A DNA stretch of 64,000 nt from Armillaria gallica (taxonomy: Eukaryota > Basidiomycota > Agaricomycetes > Agaricales > Physalacriaceae), in the NCBI GenBank assembly GCA_037576215.1, contig JBANDB010000005.1:434001-498000 (forward strand), in the 5' to 3' direction. Position numbers and translations under genes: made by a program. The notes under the pieces are model-generated. The model had not been told where the DNA came from and did not search any database. It was given only the letters and a program-made list of their open reading frames with translations. Below are positions 11,208-20,838 of the stretch, piece after piece. The first letter of the stretch is position 1, and each line of letters starts with the position of its first letter.

Positions 11208-11331
11208 TACTGTACTATTATTTTCTGACTGTGACAAAGGCTGATTACAGATGAAAATATGCCATCTTCACAGATCTTCATACTACAGGCCCTTGTTACC
11301 AGATATGTGAATATACGGCTGTAATAGTATA
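11208..11331. mobile_element. Small MITE with TACTGTACTATT-type ends
   Basis: The left end TACTGTACTATTA follows TA. The right end carries GGCTGTAATAGTATA, an imperfect inverted match. The same terminal motif bounds elements at 29912-30281 and 52978-53224. This copy is short and degraded. Confidence 0.45.
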
Positions 11332-11734
11332 CTAACTACAGATTCAGGGGTGAGAGGGAGGGTTGATGAATGGTAGAGCAAGCATCACAGGTGAACAATA
11401 GAAAGCATTTTCACACACCGACAGATGCAGTAATCGTGGAGAGAAGGATGGTGACTCTGAGACAAGCTAGTAAAAAAAAGACACAAAGACTGTGCAAGTA
11501 TTACTCCTGCTATGTTAGTAGTAGGTCTTATAGTGGAATCGTAGTTTCTGAATTTTTGATTATAGCCGAAGTCTGATGTTAAAGAAATTTCTATTTGGGG
11601 AAAGTTTTTCTGGCCCAGAACGTAAAAATTCCCATGAAAGTAAGATATTCTGTGTGGCGATAAGCCAGCTTGTCACTGTCTATGCATGACTGAGCATTAC
11701 TATCATGCCCCTTGCGGCCGTCATTCTACATGTT

Positions 11735-11856
11735 GACAATGACCCCATTCACATTGACATAGTGCACATGAAAGTGTTTTGATCCCATCTTTTCTCTTCC
11801 AACATCGAACAAAAACACTTTCATGTGCTATGTCAACGTGAACGGGGTCATTGTCG
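11735..11856. repeat. Long hairpin (46-bp stem, about 31-nt loop)
   Basis: The left arm 11735-11780 and right arm 11812-11856 are reverse complements except for a few positions and a two-base indel. Two of the differences (ATTCACATT against GTTCACGTT) are CG-to-CA changes that would still pair as G-U in RNA. No ORF is convincing here. It could be a tiny MITE or a small-RNA precursor. Confidence 0.6.
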
Positions 11857-13011
11857 ACTCTGTTTGACTCTCTTGTCATTCCAAGTCGATTTTGTCTGCC
11901 CATCTTCTTCACACGTGGGTTCTGAAATTTGCCCGTTGTCTTGTCAGAAAACTTTTATCCCAGCCTACAAATGTGGTGTTAACTAGGGGGGTTTGTCGAC
12001 TTTCTCATGTCCAGGGATCTGACATTTGTCTCAGCTTGGACTGGTGCACGTTCCATCGCGAGTTGCTTCCTTCTGGCCTCCACAGTTTTCACGTGTTTCC
12101 TTCTCGTTCCTTTTGGCACCCCTGACAAATTTTCAGGCCCTTGTTACTTCCAACTCCATGGTCCATCTATCGCTGCCCTTGAGTCTTCTTGGTCACTAAT
12201 CTGTGCAATTAGATACTTTTGAATTGAATTCCGTGCTGAGAGGTGACTCTTGTACTGACAGGGTTGAGACATTGTACAGTAAGCTTCTCCATTCTTGACT
12301 TCGGATGACCCGCTTATCATCTGGTTCCAATGCGGAATGCTGACAGATTGCTATGTATCCAAAGAAACTGACCCAGCTTTCATTGATGATGCTGCAGATG
12401 AATATTATGCCTCTGATTATCTAGGTTACCTACACGATTTGCTGTTTTACTTATCACACAGCACACCATACTGTCACACTCACCGTTGATTTGATCGACT
12501 GAAGCTTTGTCTGCCTGGGAACCTGTGAGAAAATGTGAGCTGGTGGGGGTGTCAGCCACCACTGAGGAATCTTTTTCGAACAGCGCCTACTTAGTACTGC
12601 CAGTTTTGAATAATCACTGATTTGAAAGTTCTTTGTGCAAACTGAGATCACAAGAATTACCCATGATTGAACTGAAAGTAAATTCAGAAAGTGTAACAGA
12701 GATACTTCAAGGGGAGCAAACATAGCAGGCTTTGCCCCTGATGTGGGCCTTGCAAGCATTATCTCAATAATGTTCATTGCATTCTTTCTCAAAACCTTTG
12801 TCATTAAATCCACGTGCTGAGGCTGGACCTGTCCCAGCCTGGCCCAGCTCGGTATATTTGACACTTACATAAGCATCAGTGGAAATTATGAAAGTGTTAT
12901 TTCCAGTTATGGATTTGGGGTTGGAAAAAGGAGGTTAATTAAAAAAAGGCACAGGAACATATCCAATCTGCAGTGTCTGGGGTTCTTATGGCATCACTCC
13001 ATTTGAAATAG
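11857..13011. other. Unassigned region; ORF 12864-12454 (minus) not recognised
   Basis: A 136-codon minus-strand ORF (12864 to 12454) has a hydrophobic run (VQSWVILVISVC) and no family that I can name. Part of it (about 12525-12590) is a dispersed repeat shared with 35270-35330 (GAGAAAATGTGAGCTGGT and GAATCTTTTT), which argues against a conserved protein. The remainder holds nothing recognisable. Confidence 0.3.
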
Positions 13012-13500
13012 AGCATACCAGTCCTGTATTCCATACTTTAACATAGGCTTCAATGTCCTTTTTCATCTTAGGCTGCCAGTGCTCCCTGAGTACCAGTTCC
13101 TTTGTCTTTTTGATGCCTGGATGTCTGGCGAGGATATGGTTGTGGTTTTGGGCAATGATCTTGCCTTGTAGCGAAGCCTTTTGTGGTACGTAGGTGCATT
13201 CATCGTACTGAAGGACTTCTCCTCTGCGTGAGACTCCTCAGTCGTGAGCCAGGGAGGTTGCAATGCCTGCATCCCAGAGCTCTTCTTGTCAGGTGGCTTC
13301 TTTGATTTGTCAGTGATCATCAGTGGTTGGCATGACGAGGGCTCGGAAGTGTTTGGCTTGGAGGACGATGATGTCATTGTTGTCCTCCTTGCCTTGGTCA
13401 TGGTCGTTGTGTCTGGAGAGTAAGTTGGCTTTCTTATTGAGGGCGCCAGGTTTGTGTTGAAGTATGAAGTGGTATTCGGCGAGTTCGGTGACCCATCGTG
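13012..13500 (-). pseudogene. Chromovirus integrase N-terminal part, truncated
   Basis: After the RNase H, the minus strand encodes the linker (WVTELAEYHF, LQHKPGALNKKA) and the start of integrase. The zinc-binding segment reads NHNHILARHPGIKKTKEL and KMKKDIEAYV, then identity to the plus-strand copy at 20900-21060 stops at about 13012. The catalytic core, chromodomain and 3' LTR of this element are missing from the window. In-frame stops are present. The 112-codon ORF at 13063-13401 is in another frame and not real. Confidence 0.75.
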
Positions 13501-13528
13501 CCTGTCGTCAGTTCAGCTTCTGTGGTAG

Positions 13529-14128
13529 TCAGAAATACTGGAGATTTTGATGATCTGTCCAGATTTCTATGTCCTTGGTGGCACCCATAAGGTAGTGGCG
13601 CCATTCGGAGAGTGTGAGCATAATTGCAAGCAACTCTTTGTCATAGATCTCATAGTTCCGTTCCGTGGCACTGAGTGACTTCGACATGAAGGCCACTGGG
13701 CACCATATTCTGTTCTGTTGCTGACTAAGTACTGCACTGACCACTCCTTTGCTGGCATTGGCTTCTACCCTGAAGGGGTCTTTGTCGTTCAGGATCACAA
13801 GGATCATGTCCTCAGCCATCCATTTCTTCAAGTCTCTGAAAGCGTTGTCTTGCACCTTTCCCCACATCCATGCTGCATTCCCTGTGAGCTGTGTGAGGGC
13901 TTTAACAACCTTTGAATAGTTTTTGATGAATTTTTGATAGAAGTTCGTGAAGCCTAGGAATGACTGTAATTCCTTTTTCTTTGTCGGTGTCAGCCACTCT
14001 GCTATTCCAGCAATCTTGATGGGATCCATTCGTACAGAGTCCTGGCTGATGATGACGCCCAGGTACTTGGTTTCAAGTACTTCCAATTCACACTTCTTCG
14101 CTTTGAGGAAAAGCTTGTTCTCATGCAA
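13529..14128 (-). pseudogene. Chromovirus reverse transcriptase (thumb) and RNase H
   Basis: A 199-codon open stretch continues the RT at 14872-14150. It covers the RT C-terminal part (ENKLFLKAKKCE, KYLGVIISQD, LQSFLGFTNFYQKFI) and the RNase H (FRVEANASKG, PVAFMSKSLSATERNYEIYD, KELLAIMLTLSEWRHYL, WTDHQNLQYF). The first catalytic aspartate of RNase H, normally in D-A-S, is replaced by N in EANAS; the later D and E are present. The protein would convert element RNA to DNA, but it cannot be active as read. Confidence 0.85.
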
Positions 14129-14137
14129 GTGCTGAAG

Positions 14138-14872
14138 AATGTGCTTGACAATCTGTCAGTGTTCATTCAAGTCTTTCGAGAAGATGAGAATGTCATTGAG
14201 ATAGATAGTGACCTTCCCTTCTCTGATCAGATCTTGGAAGATGTTGTTCATCATCCATTGGAATGTCACAGGTGAGTTTGTGAGTCCGAAGAACATGACG
14301 GTTGGTTCAAACAGTCTTCAATTCGTGTGGAAGGCAGCTTTCTCCTCGTCTCCTTCCCTTATCTGGACATTGTTGTATCCCCAACAAATGTAGAGCTTGG
14401 TGAAGTACTTGGCACCATGAAGCTTGTCAATGAGTTTGGAGATGAGTGGCAACAGATAACGATTCTTGATGGTCATCTCATTGAGCTTGTGGTAGTCCTG
14501 TACTGGTTGAAGGGTTCCATCCTTTTTCTTGACAAAGAAGAAAGGAGACACGAATGGCGACTTGGAAGGGCAGATGCGTCCGGATTCCAGGTTTTCGTTG
14601 ATGAGCTTGTCGAGCTGTTCCTGCTCGTTTTGGTTCAGTGGGTAGACCTTGCAGTCTAGTGTTGACTTTGCATTCAGGATGAGCTCTATGACGTGGTCCC
14701 ATGGCTTTCGCTCAGGTAGTTCGTCAAAGTTCTCTTTGGTGAACAGGTCTTGGAAGGAATGGTAGTGTTCAGGGACCATTTCTTCGAATGTCTTTTTCGG
14801 TTTGTCAGCATGTGCGGCAGCAGCAAGGTCATTGGCATGATGCATGGTGTGAATAATGAGTTCTTCTTCCAT
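14138..14872 (-). pseudogene. Chromovirus reverse transcriptase fingers and palm, catalytic residues lost
   Basis: RT motifs appear in order: SKSPFVSPFFFVKKKDGTLQ, QDYHKLNEMTIKNRYLLPLI, FTKLYICWGYNNVQI, MFFGLTNSPVTFQWMMNNIF and VTIYLNDILIFSKDL. In this family motif A reads KLD(V/I)RWGYNN and motif C YLDD. Here the motif A aspartate is Y and the first motif C aspartate is N, so both metal-binding positions are damaged. A stop follows AFHTN near 14315, and another follows DLNEH near 14157. The upstream part (PERKPWDHVIEL) joins to protease. The element is dead. Confidence 0.88.
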
Positions 14873-14917
14873 TCATACAGCAAGGATAGTGTCGCCCTCT
14901 TCGAGTTCTTTGTCCCA

Positions 14918-15325
14918 TCAGTCATCAGGATTTGTGTCGGGAAGTTCAAGATAGTTCTTGACACAGTGGCATCGGCCAAAGATGACCAAACTGGTCTTCC
15001 AGTTCACACTTGGGTTATGGTGCTTGAGCCAGTCATACCTGAGGTAAATGTCTTTCTTTCCCAGATTGGTGACCGCAAGGTCAATACACTTGTGATGTTC
15101 TCCAATTGTCAGGCAGAGTTTGATGAACTCTGTGATATCACCACCTTGGTTGCGGGTTCCATCAGCATTATAAACCAGAATGGGGACTATCGCTTTCTTT
15201 GTATCAATCTGATGTTCAAGTATATAGGCGCGATTGATAGTGCTTCCTGTACAGCTGCTGTCCAATAGGGCCTTTGTACTGAGGACTTGTTGTCCGGTGC
15301 AGGGTTCAATGGTCATGGGGATCAT
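14918..15325 (-). pseudogene. Chromovirus retropepsin-like protease
   Basis: A 135-codon open stretch upstream of RT. The active-site loop reads ALLDSSCTGSTINRAY, where this family has DSG; the glycine is replaced by S. The second half of the fold is visible as KDIYLRYDWLKHHNPSVNWK, close to the usual GYDWLKHHNP with G changed to R. The protein would cleave the Gag-Pol polyprotein. Position between the Gag zinc knuckle and RT is canonical. Confidence 0.75.
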
Positions 15326-16590
15326 AAGGTCCCCTGATGCACCTCAGACATATCGGATTGGTTCCTGGAGTTCGTAGAGGCGTTCTTAGGCAGTTTCCCC
15401 ACCTTGTCGGAGTTTGTCTGTGAGTTCCTCTAGTCGGTCCTTGTGCATCCATACACAAAGGGCGGCATGGGCAGCATTCTGTTGCGTGCTTCTTGGATTG
15501 CTTGTAGTGTCCAGTCTACCTCAAAGGGCTTCATCCACTGATGAGGGGCCTCCTGAGCTTTCGCACTAGCTGCTGCAGGCATAGCTACTGTTGGTAAGGT
15601 CACCTCGGTTGAGAGTGGTTTCGTTGGTGCTTGTGTTGGCGATTCGGGTGGAGTCAGGAGCGTCGTTGTACGAGGCTTCAGAGAAATTGTTGGGCTGCCC
15701 AAGGCAAGCCATTTCTGGAAAGACATGTCATCTTCATTGTCAGGTACTTCAATCATGGTTACCTGAGGCCCCCTCTTTACCGTCTGGGCACTAGCGGCTT
15801 CCTCCCTGTTCTTTGGCTGGGGTTGAGCGGTTGGGGCCATTGCGCATCCAACAGTTCTTGTCTCGTGAGCTTCACTACAGAGTGTCAAGGAGGAAGCTGA
15901 TCAGGGATAGGAGGTGTTGCCCTCATCAGCGAAGAGTCGCTCAGGGATGATAGATGATGTAGCAGTCTCGCCTTGTCCCTCCGTCCTTGAGCCACTCTGG
16001 ACCTCTCTTGAGCGTGTAGTTCAGGAAGGGGTCCTAATGGTAGCAGCTCCATCTTTGCCCTGCACTGTTGGTTCAGTGGGGGGCTTCTTCTTGTCATCCT
16101 TGTCCCACCCATTAACCCAGGCCGCATCCTCTGCTTGTGTGGACACCTTGTGGTTATGCAAGAAGGCTTCATCAGAGCTGTGAGGCTCTGCCCCATCTGA
16201 TCATGTCTGAGTCCCTGCAGCAGTCCTGAAGGAGTGCCTCGGCTTCCAAGACTGTGCTGAATTGATGGGTAGTGATATAGTGGTTACCTTTTCGTCTGAT
16301 GCTTTCAGTCGCAATGACTTACTTGCCAAATATTTAGCTGGTCATGTTGCTGGGTTTAACCCCACTTCGGTGTGCTCGTCGTTCATCTATCATCCTGGCC
16401 CAGCAATGGTTGTCACCTTCGCTTGTGCTGTGGTCAAAGGCGGCACTGTCAACCACTTGAGAGGTTCGGGCTCTACAAGGGGGAGTTTGTTAGTATCGTC
16501 AATAGAGAGGATACTGTATCTGTCTGTCAATTCTAATACTGGTGGTCAGTCTGGGATAGAAGTTGAGAACTGGCTCGTAGGCCATATATT
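15326..16590 (-). pseudogene. Gag-Pol linker of the minus-strand chromovirus
   Basis: Overlapping open stretches (15888 to 15430, 16196 to 15885) encode Pro/Thr/Ala-rich, low-complexity sequence with one acidic patch (EVPDNEDDMSFQKWLALG) and a conserved-looking end (WTLQAIQEARNRMLPMPPF). It connects the zinc-knuckle ORF with the protease. The frame changes between pieces, showing indels. No separate domain is recognised. Confidence 0.55.
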
Positions 16591-16757
16591 TTAAGTCAAA
16601 GTTACTGCCCCTGCACATGGGGGATGGGGTATATCCGAATGCACGTAAATAAAATTGTCTGCATGTGTAAAAATGTCAGACTGGCCAACGGAAGAAGGGA
16701 GTTCACCAGTATTTAAGTTCTTGGTCATCACAGTGGAATCGGGTGCTCGACGACCTA

Positions 16758-17042
16758 TTATTTTACCTCCTTGATCTTTGTGTCCTTGGAGAGTGGTACT
16801 TCCGCTGTCTCCACTGCATGTACCTCCTTCCTCTGCGACTTCGTTGGGCAATTCCTCGAAATATGCCCCTTCTCATCACAGATGAAACATCTTCCTTCTG
16901 CCATCTTCTTTGCCTGTGCACTGTCAATCTCCATTGGCTGTCCAGCTCCCCCATAATTCTTCATTGTTACCGACACCCATCGTCCACCAGAGTCTCTGCC
17001 CTTGTTGTTGCCTGCTGCCTTACCTGTTGAGGAACTTGTCAT
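16758..17042 (-). pseudogene. Gag nucleocapsid with CCHC zinc knuckle
   Basis: A 94-codon stretch carries one CX2CX4HX4C knuckle (CFICDEKGHISRNC) after MEIDSAQAKKMAEGR, and a basic tail (PTKSQRKE). This is the RNA-binding end of Gag in Ty3/Gypsy elements. It follows the capsid pieces (17301-17804), with frame changes between them. The plus-strand ORFs here are shadows. Confidence 0.85.
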
Positions 17043-17300
17043 GCCACCTGCAGTGTTCTTCTGACTGCTGGTGGCGGTAATTTGCCTCTGGTTCCCCTGA
17101 GGCTTCTTCTAGTTCTGGTCACGATGGGGCTCAATCCCGTGGGCCTGGTTGTATGCAAGTTTCTTCTGGCATTTCTCGTACATGAGGGTAACGTGCTCCT
17201 TCCACTTGGTGTATGTTCGTGGAACTGCGACTCTGATGTTCGAAATGATGGAGGTGTACCCAGGCAGAATGCCTCTGCATACAGCATGGACTAGGGTGCC

Positions 17301-17804
17301 TCAGTTGGATTCATCATTGCGTCTTCTGGTAAGCTTTGCTTTATGCTCCAGCACTCTAAAGAAGATGGTAGCCAGGCCATTGCCCATCTTGATTTTGCCC
17401 ATCCTGGCCTCGTGTATTTCTTCAGCAGCGGGGTTGCGGAATTGTTCATGGAAGGTCTCAGTGAAGTCTTTCCAGCTTGGGTATCGGTATCGAGGACCTG
17501 CATCATAGTCCCTTTGGGTGGCTTCGTCGTTGATGTTGTAGTCAGAAGGGGGACTATACCAATATTCCCCCCTCAAGTGTACTCACCAACATTAGGCCTC
17601 TTCCTCCAATAGTGAGGTTGTGAAGACAATCATGAGGGACAGTACCCCGAGGTAGTACCCTTGGAAGGCTTCGAAATAAGTCTGACAGTCCCCGAGGAAT
17701 CTGTCAATGTCATCATGCTCTCCTTTGAATGGTGTTGGCATTTTCATTAGGATCAGTTTAACACTGGCCATTGCTGGTGGCAGGTCAGCATCCCAGGCGC
17801 CCAT
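17301..17804 (-). pseudogene. Gag capsid domain in two frames
   Basis: The first piece (17804 to 17592) contains PTPFKGEHDDIDRFLGDCQT and YFEAFQGYY. The second (17576 to 17301) contains YPSWKDFTETFHEQFRNPAA and MGKIKMGNGLATIFFRVLEH. Together they match the retrotransposon Gag capsid layout (FxG...FL..C..YF...W..F...F). The frame shifts between the pieces near 17590. Capsid would form the virus-like particle in the cytoplasm. Confidence 0.85.
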
Positions 17805-17876
17805 GGGTCCATGGGTTGGTGGACCGTCCCAATTGGGAGGTCGTGGGACCGAGAACTTGTCGGTCGGTGGTCCCGG

Positions 17877-18794
17877 TCATGGTTGTCTCCCTCTGTCGAC
17901 CCCCTTCCCTTTCTTTGTTGCTTTTAGTTCTGTGTGGAGTCGCTCTACTTCATCGTGCATCTGCACCGTCAGGGCCATTGCCTGGTTGAGATGCTTCTCC
18001 ATACTGGGCACTGGGGCTTCTCCTGATTCTCCTGCATCTGCCATCTGCTCGTCTGGTCCCGCTCCTGCGATCACCCTGCTCCTTCCTGGCCTCAGATTGT
18101 AGCCATGCCATTGGGTGCCTTGTCCCCAAAATCCTCCCACGTGTACAGGTGGCGAGTCGGGGAGAAGGCGTGGACTCCCCAGGTGAAACTCAGGGACATC
18201 CATTGCATCCTGTGATGGTCGGAACCCCTTTTCAAACGTCTGTTCATCATATCTAAAGGTCATCCCAGTTGTGCTCAGTACAACCAGAGGGGGTCTCTCT
18301 GCTAACCAGATTGGTGAGAGCATGTTCCAGGGTGCTTTGTTTGTCAGCAGTTTGGGGGTGTAATCCCTGTAGTTGTTGACCTGCTGCTGGGGCCCAGAGG
18401 AAGCAGAATCGGTTAGCGTATATCCGCTCATTGATGGTAGTGGTGCCTGGCATTCCGAGGGGTTCCCCTCGGTGAAGGGCAAGGAAGAGACCCATGGGTT
18501 CTCGGGGCCTGGAAAGGTGGTTGGCGGCGCGTTCTTCGACATTTCATCATCTGAGTTCCCAGGCCTCAGCGCTTGTGAGTCCCATGATTTCTCTGTCAAT
18601 GGGGGCAAGTTCGGGCCACTCGAAATTGGGGCCATCGACATTGAAGGGGTCCTCTTCCCCTCGGTACTCGAGCCTGAGTCACTCTCAGTTTCGGTTATCA
18701 TTGGTGACGTTGGTGGGGATGTCAGGTCGTGGACAGATTTGAATGTGTTTGGGAAGGGAGGGAGGAGCGGCATCGGAGTCGGTGTCCAAGTCAT
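17877..18794 (-). CDS. Gag N-terminal region, Ser/Pro-rich with a coiled coil
   Basis: The longest uninterrupted retroelement ORF here (305 codons). It is Pro/Ser/Thr-rich, with an acidic run (ETESDSGSS) and a C-terminal heptad-like segment (MALTVQMHDEVERLHTELKA) just before a basic end. Placement immediately upstream of capsid suggests the matrix-like part of Gag. The corresponding stretch of the plus-strand element (within 5958-7034) has a similar composition. The exact start is uncertain, since the upstream ORF overlaps this region in another frame. No catalytic motif is present. Confidence 0.6.
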   Translation of the reverse strand: MTWTPTPMPLLPPFPNTFKSVHDLTSPPTSPMITETESDSGSSTEGKRTPSMSMAPISSGPNLPPLTEKSWDSQALRPGNSDDEMSKNAPPTTFPGPENPWVSSLPFTEGNPSECQAPLPSMSGYTLTDSASSGPQQQVNNYRDYTPKLLTNKAPWNMLSPIWLAERPPLVVLSTTGMTFRYDEQTFEKGFRPSQDAMDVPEFHLGSPRLLPDSPPVHVGGFWGQGTQWHGYNLRPGRSRVIAGAGPDEQMADAGESGEAPVPSMEKHLNQAMALTVQMHDEVERLHTELKATKKGKGVDRGRQP

Positions 18795-18827
18795 TGTTTG
18801 CCCTTCAAATCCTTCTGGGGAAGGGTA

Positions 18828-19376
18828 TCAAGATGCAGCCATCTGGGCCAGTATGTAATAGCTGGGGGTGACCTCTTGCCAGGCTGACCTCTGCGGTCCT
18901 TGGCTGTACGGCATATATGGGGGGTTGGTCAATGGGTTGTTGCTCTGGTAGAAGGGGTTGGTCCCAGTGTGCGATGGTGGGATAGTTTGCCGGGTCAATA
19001 GTCTGGGCATACCAGATGGGTTCCTCATCCCAGTTCGTCCCATCGTTGGGACGAGGTCTGGCCATTCTTGGAACATGAGAGGGCCTGGCACAGGATTCCT
19101 CCCTATGCAGGAACTCCTCAGCCAATTTGTGGAAGTAGGTGGCGCGTCTGCATCTGAGGATACGGTTCTGGTCAGTTCTGGTCATACGGGTTGTTGGATT
19201 GTAAGCCCAATGAGGTGTCTCAGTTCCCCAGGGACAATGAGTCCTTGTCAGACAAGGCAATTCTGAATCTCCTCATGGTAGGTGTATACTATGAGGGCAG
19301 AGAGAAAAGCAATGGTAGCTCCGGCGAAGGCAGTGGAGAATGCAATGGCAAAGGAGTCGGCAGGGTTCAGAGTCAT
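18828..19376 (-). pseudogene. Third leader ORF: N-terminal membrane segment and Pro-rich tail
   Basis: From ATG at 19376 the frame encodes MTLNPADSFAIAF, a hydrophobic stretch (AGATIAFLSALIVYTYH) and EEIQNCLV, then TGA at 19250-19248. Past it the same frame continues with one more TGA (after GLTIQQPV) and then an open tract to 18828 rich in Pro/Gln/Asn (NPLTNPPYMPYSQGP). Both breaks are TGA, consistent with CGA decay, so the original product was probably one single-pass protein of about 180 residues. An overlapping ORF in another frame (19260 to 18805) is similarly long, so the choice of frame is not certain. I know no family for it. Confidence 0.5.
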
Positions 19377-19411
19377 TGACGTGCTAGGTGTCGTTGGATT
19401 AGTCAAGCTCA

Positions 19412-19525
19412 TCAGTTCAGGATGCTGAGATAACAGCTAAGGATTACGAGGGAGGAAAGGGTGATGAAGAGGAGAGTGGCGGAGACGGCGATTGCTGCTT
19501 TAGTGCTCATGGACCACTCGGTCAT
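19412..19525 (-). CDS. Second leader ORF: 37-aa hydrophobic peptide
   Basis: ATG at 19525, stop at 19412. The peptide begins MTEWSMSTK and is then almost wholly hydrophobic (AAIAVSATLLFITLSSLVIL, then SCYLSILN), as for a single transmembrane helix. It lies between two other short ORFs of the same character, all between the 5' LTR and gag. A chance ORF cannot be excluded on one copy alone; the series of three is what makes it notable. Confidence 0.45.
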   Translation of the reverse strand: MTEWSMSTKAAIAVSATLLFITLSSLVILSCYLSILN

Positions 19526-19657
19526 ACACAGTTCAGGGTTCAGGTCGTTTTGTCTGTGCATAGGTGAATATGAACAGGGCCATGATAGCACTGACCAGGG
19601 AAGCATCAAGCTCTCTGAGCTCCTTCTTGATGACCTTCTCGGGGTCTACTCGTGGTG

Positions 19658-19786
19658 TCATTGGTTCTGCTGTTGTAGTTCTTCTAATTCCTCTGCGAGG
19701 TAGAGCAGATTGTAGGTGATGAATTTGAGGAGGATGAAAATGATAACGTTGGAGAGGACATTTTGTTTAGGGTTGTTTGGTTCCAT
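19658..19786 (-). CDS. First leader ORF: 42-aa hydrophobic peptide
   Basis: This is the first ATG after the priming site (about 42 nt from it). The peptide reads MEPNNPKQNVLSN, then VIIFILLKFITYNLLYL, then an acidic tail (AEELEELQQQNQ). That gives one predicted membrane helix followed by a short charged segment. The plus-strand element also begins its first ORF about 25 nt after its priming site with MEQNDP and a membrane segment, so start context and N-terminal sequence are partly conserved between two diverged elements. Confidence 0.5.
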   Translation of the reverse strand: MEPNNPKQNVLSNVIIFILLKFITYNLLYLAEELEELQQQNQ

Positions 19787-19828
19787 GGTAGATGTTCCTG
19801 GTGGCTAGTGCGGAGAAATATAGTAGAA

Positions 19829-19841
19829 AGCTTTGAGCTAA
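19829..19841 (-). promoter_or_regulatory. Self-priming type primer binding site
   Basis: TTAGCTCAAAGCT on the minus strand, one base inside the LTR. It is complementary in 12 of 13 positions to the predicted transcript start at 20015-20003. Confidence 0.6.
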
Positions 19842-19842
19842 C

Positions 19843-20227
19843 TGTTATGGCTGGACTCAGGGAGAACAAGTAAGCACAAACAAAGGGCTGTATTGTGTTC
19901 GTACAGTCACCCTAAGTGGCAGCAGTATGCAAGTTCTGAGATGAGCACAGTATACGCAGGTAGCAGTAAGCACGAATGAGTAAAAATCTGGTATGTATAA
20001 ACTTAGCTCGAAGCTAGGGTACATGGCTGAGAGCTATCCTACTTATATACTAAAGTCCTTGTGCTAATAATAAGTCCATTTGTCATGTCAAGCTGTCAAT
20101 CACAGTGTGGATGGAGTCCTGTTACTTCGTGTTGAGTAGAAATGCTGAAGTCATATGATTTAGCGCTGGTGACCATGCGGTGTGCCGAGATGCCAAGATA
20201 AGATAAGATAATGGAAAAATTGTAACA
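19843..20227 (-). repeat. 5' LTR of the nested minus-strand chromovirus
   Basis: 385 bp, TGTTA...TAACA, related to 332-678. Minus-strand TATATAAG at 20049-20042; AGCTTCGAGCTAA (20015-20003) lies about 34 nt downstream. The right edge abuts chromovirus RNase H sequence of the opposite strand, showing insertion into that older element. The matching 3' LTR is not in the window, the element being truncated at about 13012. Confidence 0.85.
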
Positions 20228-20800
20228 CATTTGACGAGCTGAAGATCCAACTGGCAAAAGGCATGGTGCTGGCGATACCAACCAAAGGGGGAAAGTTCCA
20301 CATGGAAGTGGACTCTAGTGAGGGGGAAATTGACACTGTTCTGTCCCAAGAACAAGAAGGGAAATGGCGCCCAGTCGCATTTTTATCAAAAGTGCTTACT
20401 GTCACAGAGCAGAACTATGAAATCTATGACAAGGAGCTGCTCGCCATCATGCTTGCCCTGAGTGAATGGCAACACTACTTGATGGGAGCTGCCCAAGATT
20501 TTGAGATCTGGACCGATCATCAGAATCTCTAATACTTTCGCAAACCTCAGAAACTAAATTGACGACAGGTGCACTGGGTCACTGAGCTGGCCAAATACCA
20601 CTTTACTCTTCATCATAAAGCAGGTGCAGCAAACAAGAAAGCTGATCTGCTTAGCTAGAGGGCAGACCATGACCAGGGTCAGGGCAACAACAACAAAGTT
20701 GTGGTCCTCAAGCCAGAGCACTTCCGTGCCATAATCATGCCAACAATAGAAGAAATGCAGAAGAGGATCAAGCATGCTATGTGCAACCACCACTCCTGAG
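20228..20800 (+). pseudogene. Chromovirus RNase H and linker, 5'-truncated by insertion
   Basis: The segment starts abruptly after the minus-strand LTR with TFDELKIQLAKGMVLAIPTK and then RNase H motifs: KFHMEVDSSEGEID, RPVAFLSKVLTVTEQNYEIY, KELLAIMLALSEWQHYL and WTDHQNL. Stops follow at 20530 (TAA), 20560 (TGA), 20656 (TAG) and 20797 (TGA). Aligned to its sister copy, these replace Q or R codons, consistent with C-to-T changes. Downstream reads FRKPQKLN, WVTELAKYHF and HFRAIIMPT. The RT half is missing, lost or displaced by the nested element. Confidence 0.85.
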
Positions 20801-20838
20801 ACAAGAATGTCCTGGGATCCCTAAATCATGACCATAGA

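Noticed and set aside
13063..13401. 112-codon minus-strand ORF as a gene
   Set aside because: It is an alternate frame of the RNase H-integrase linker of the chromovirus.
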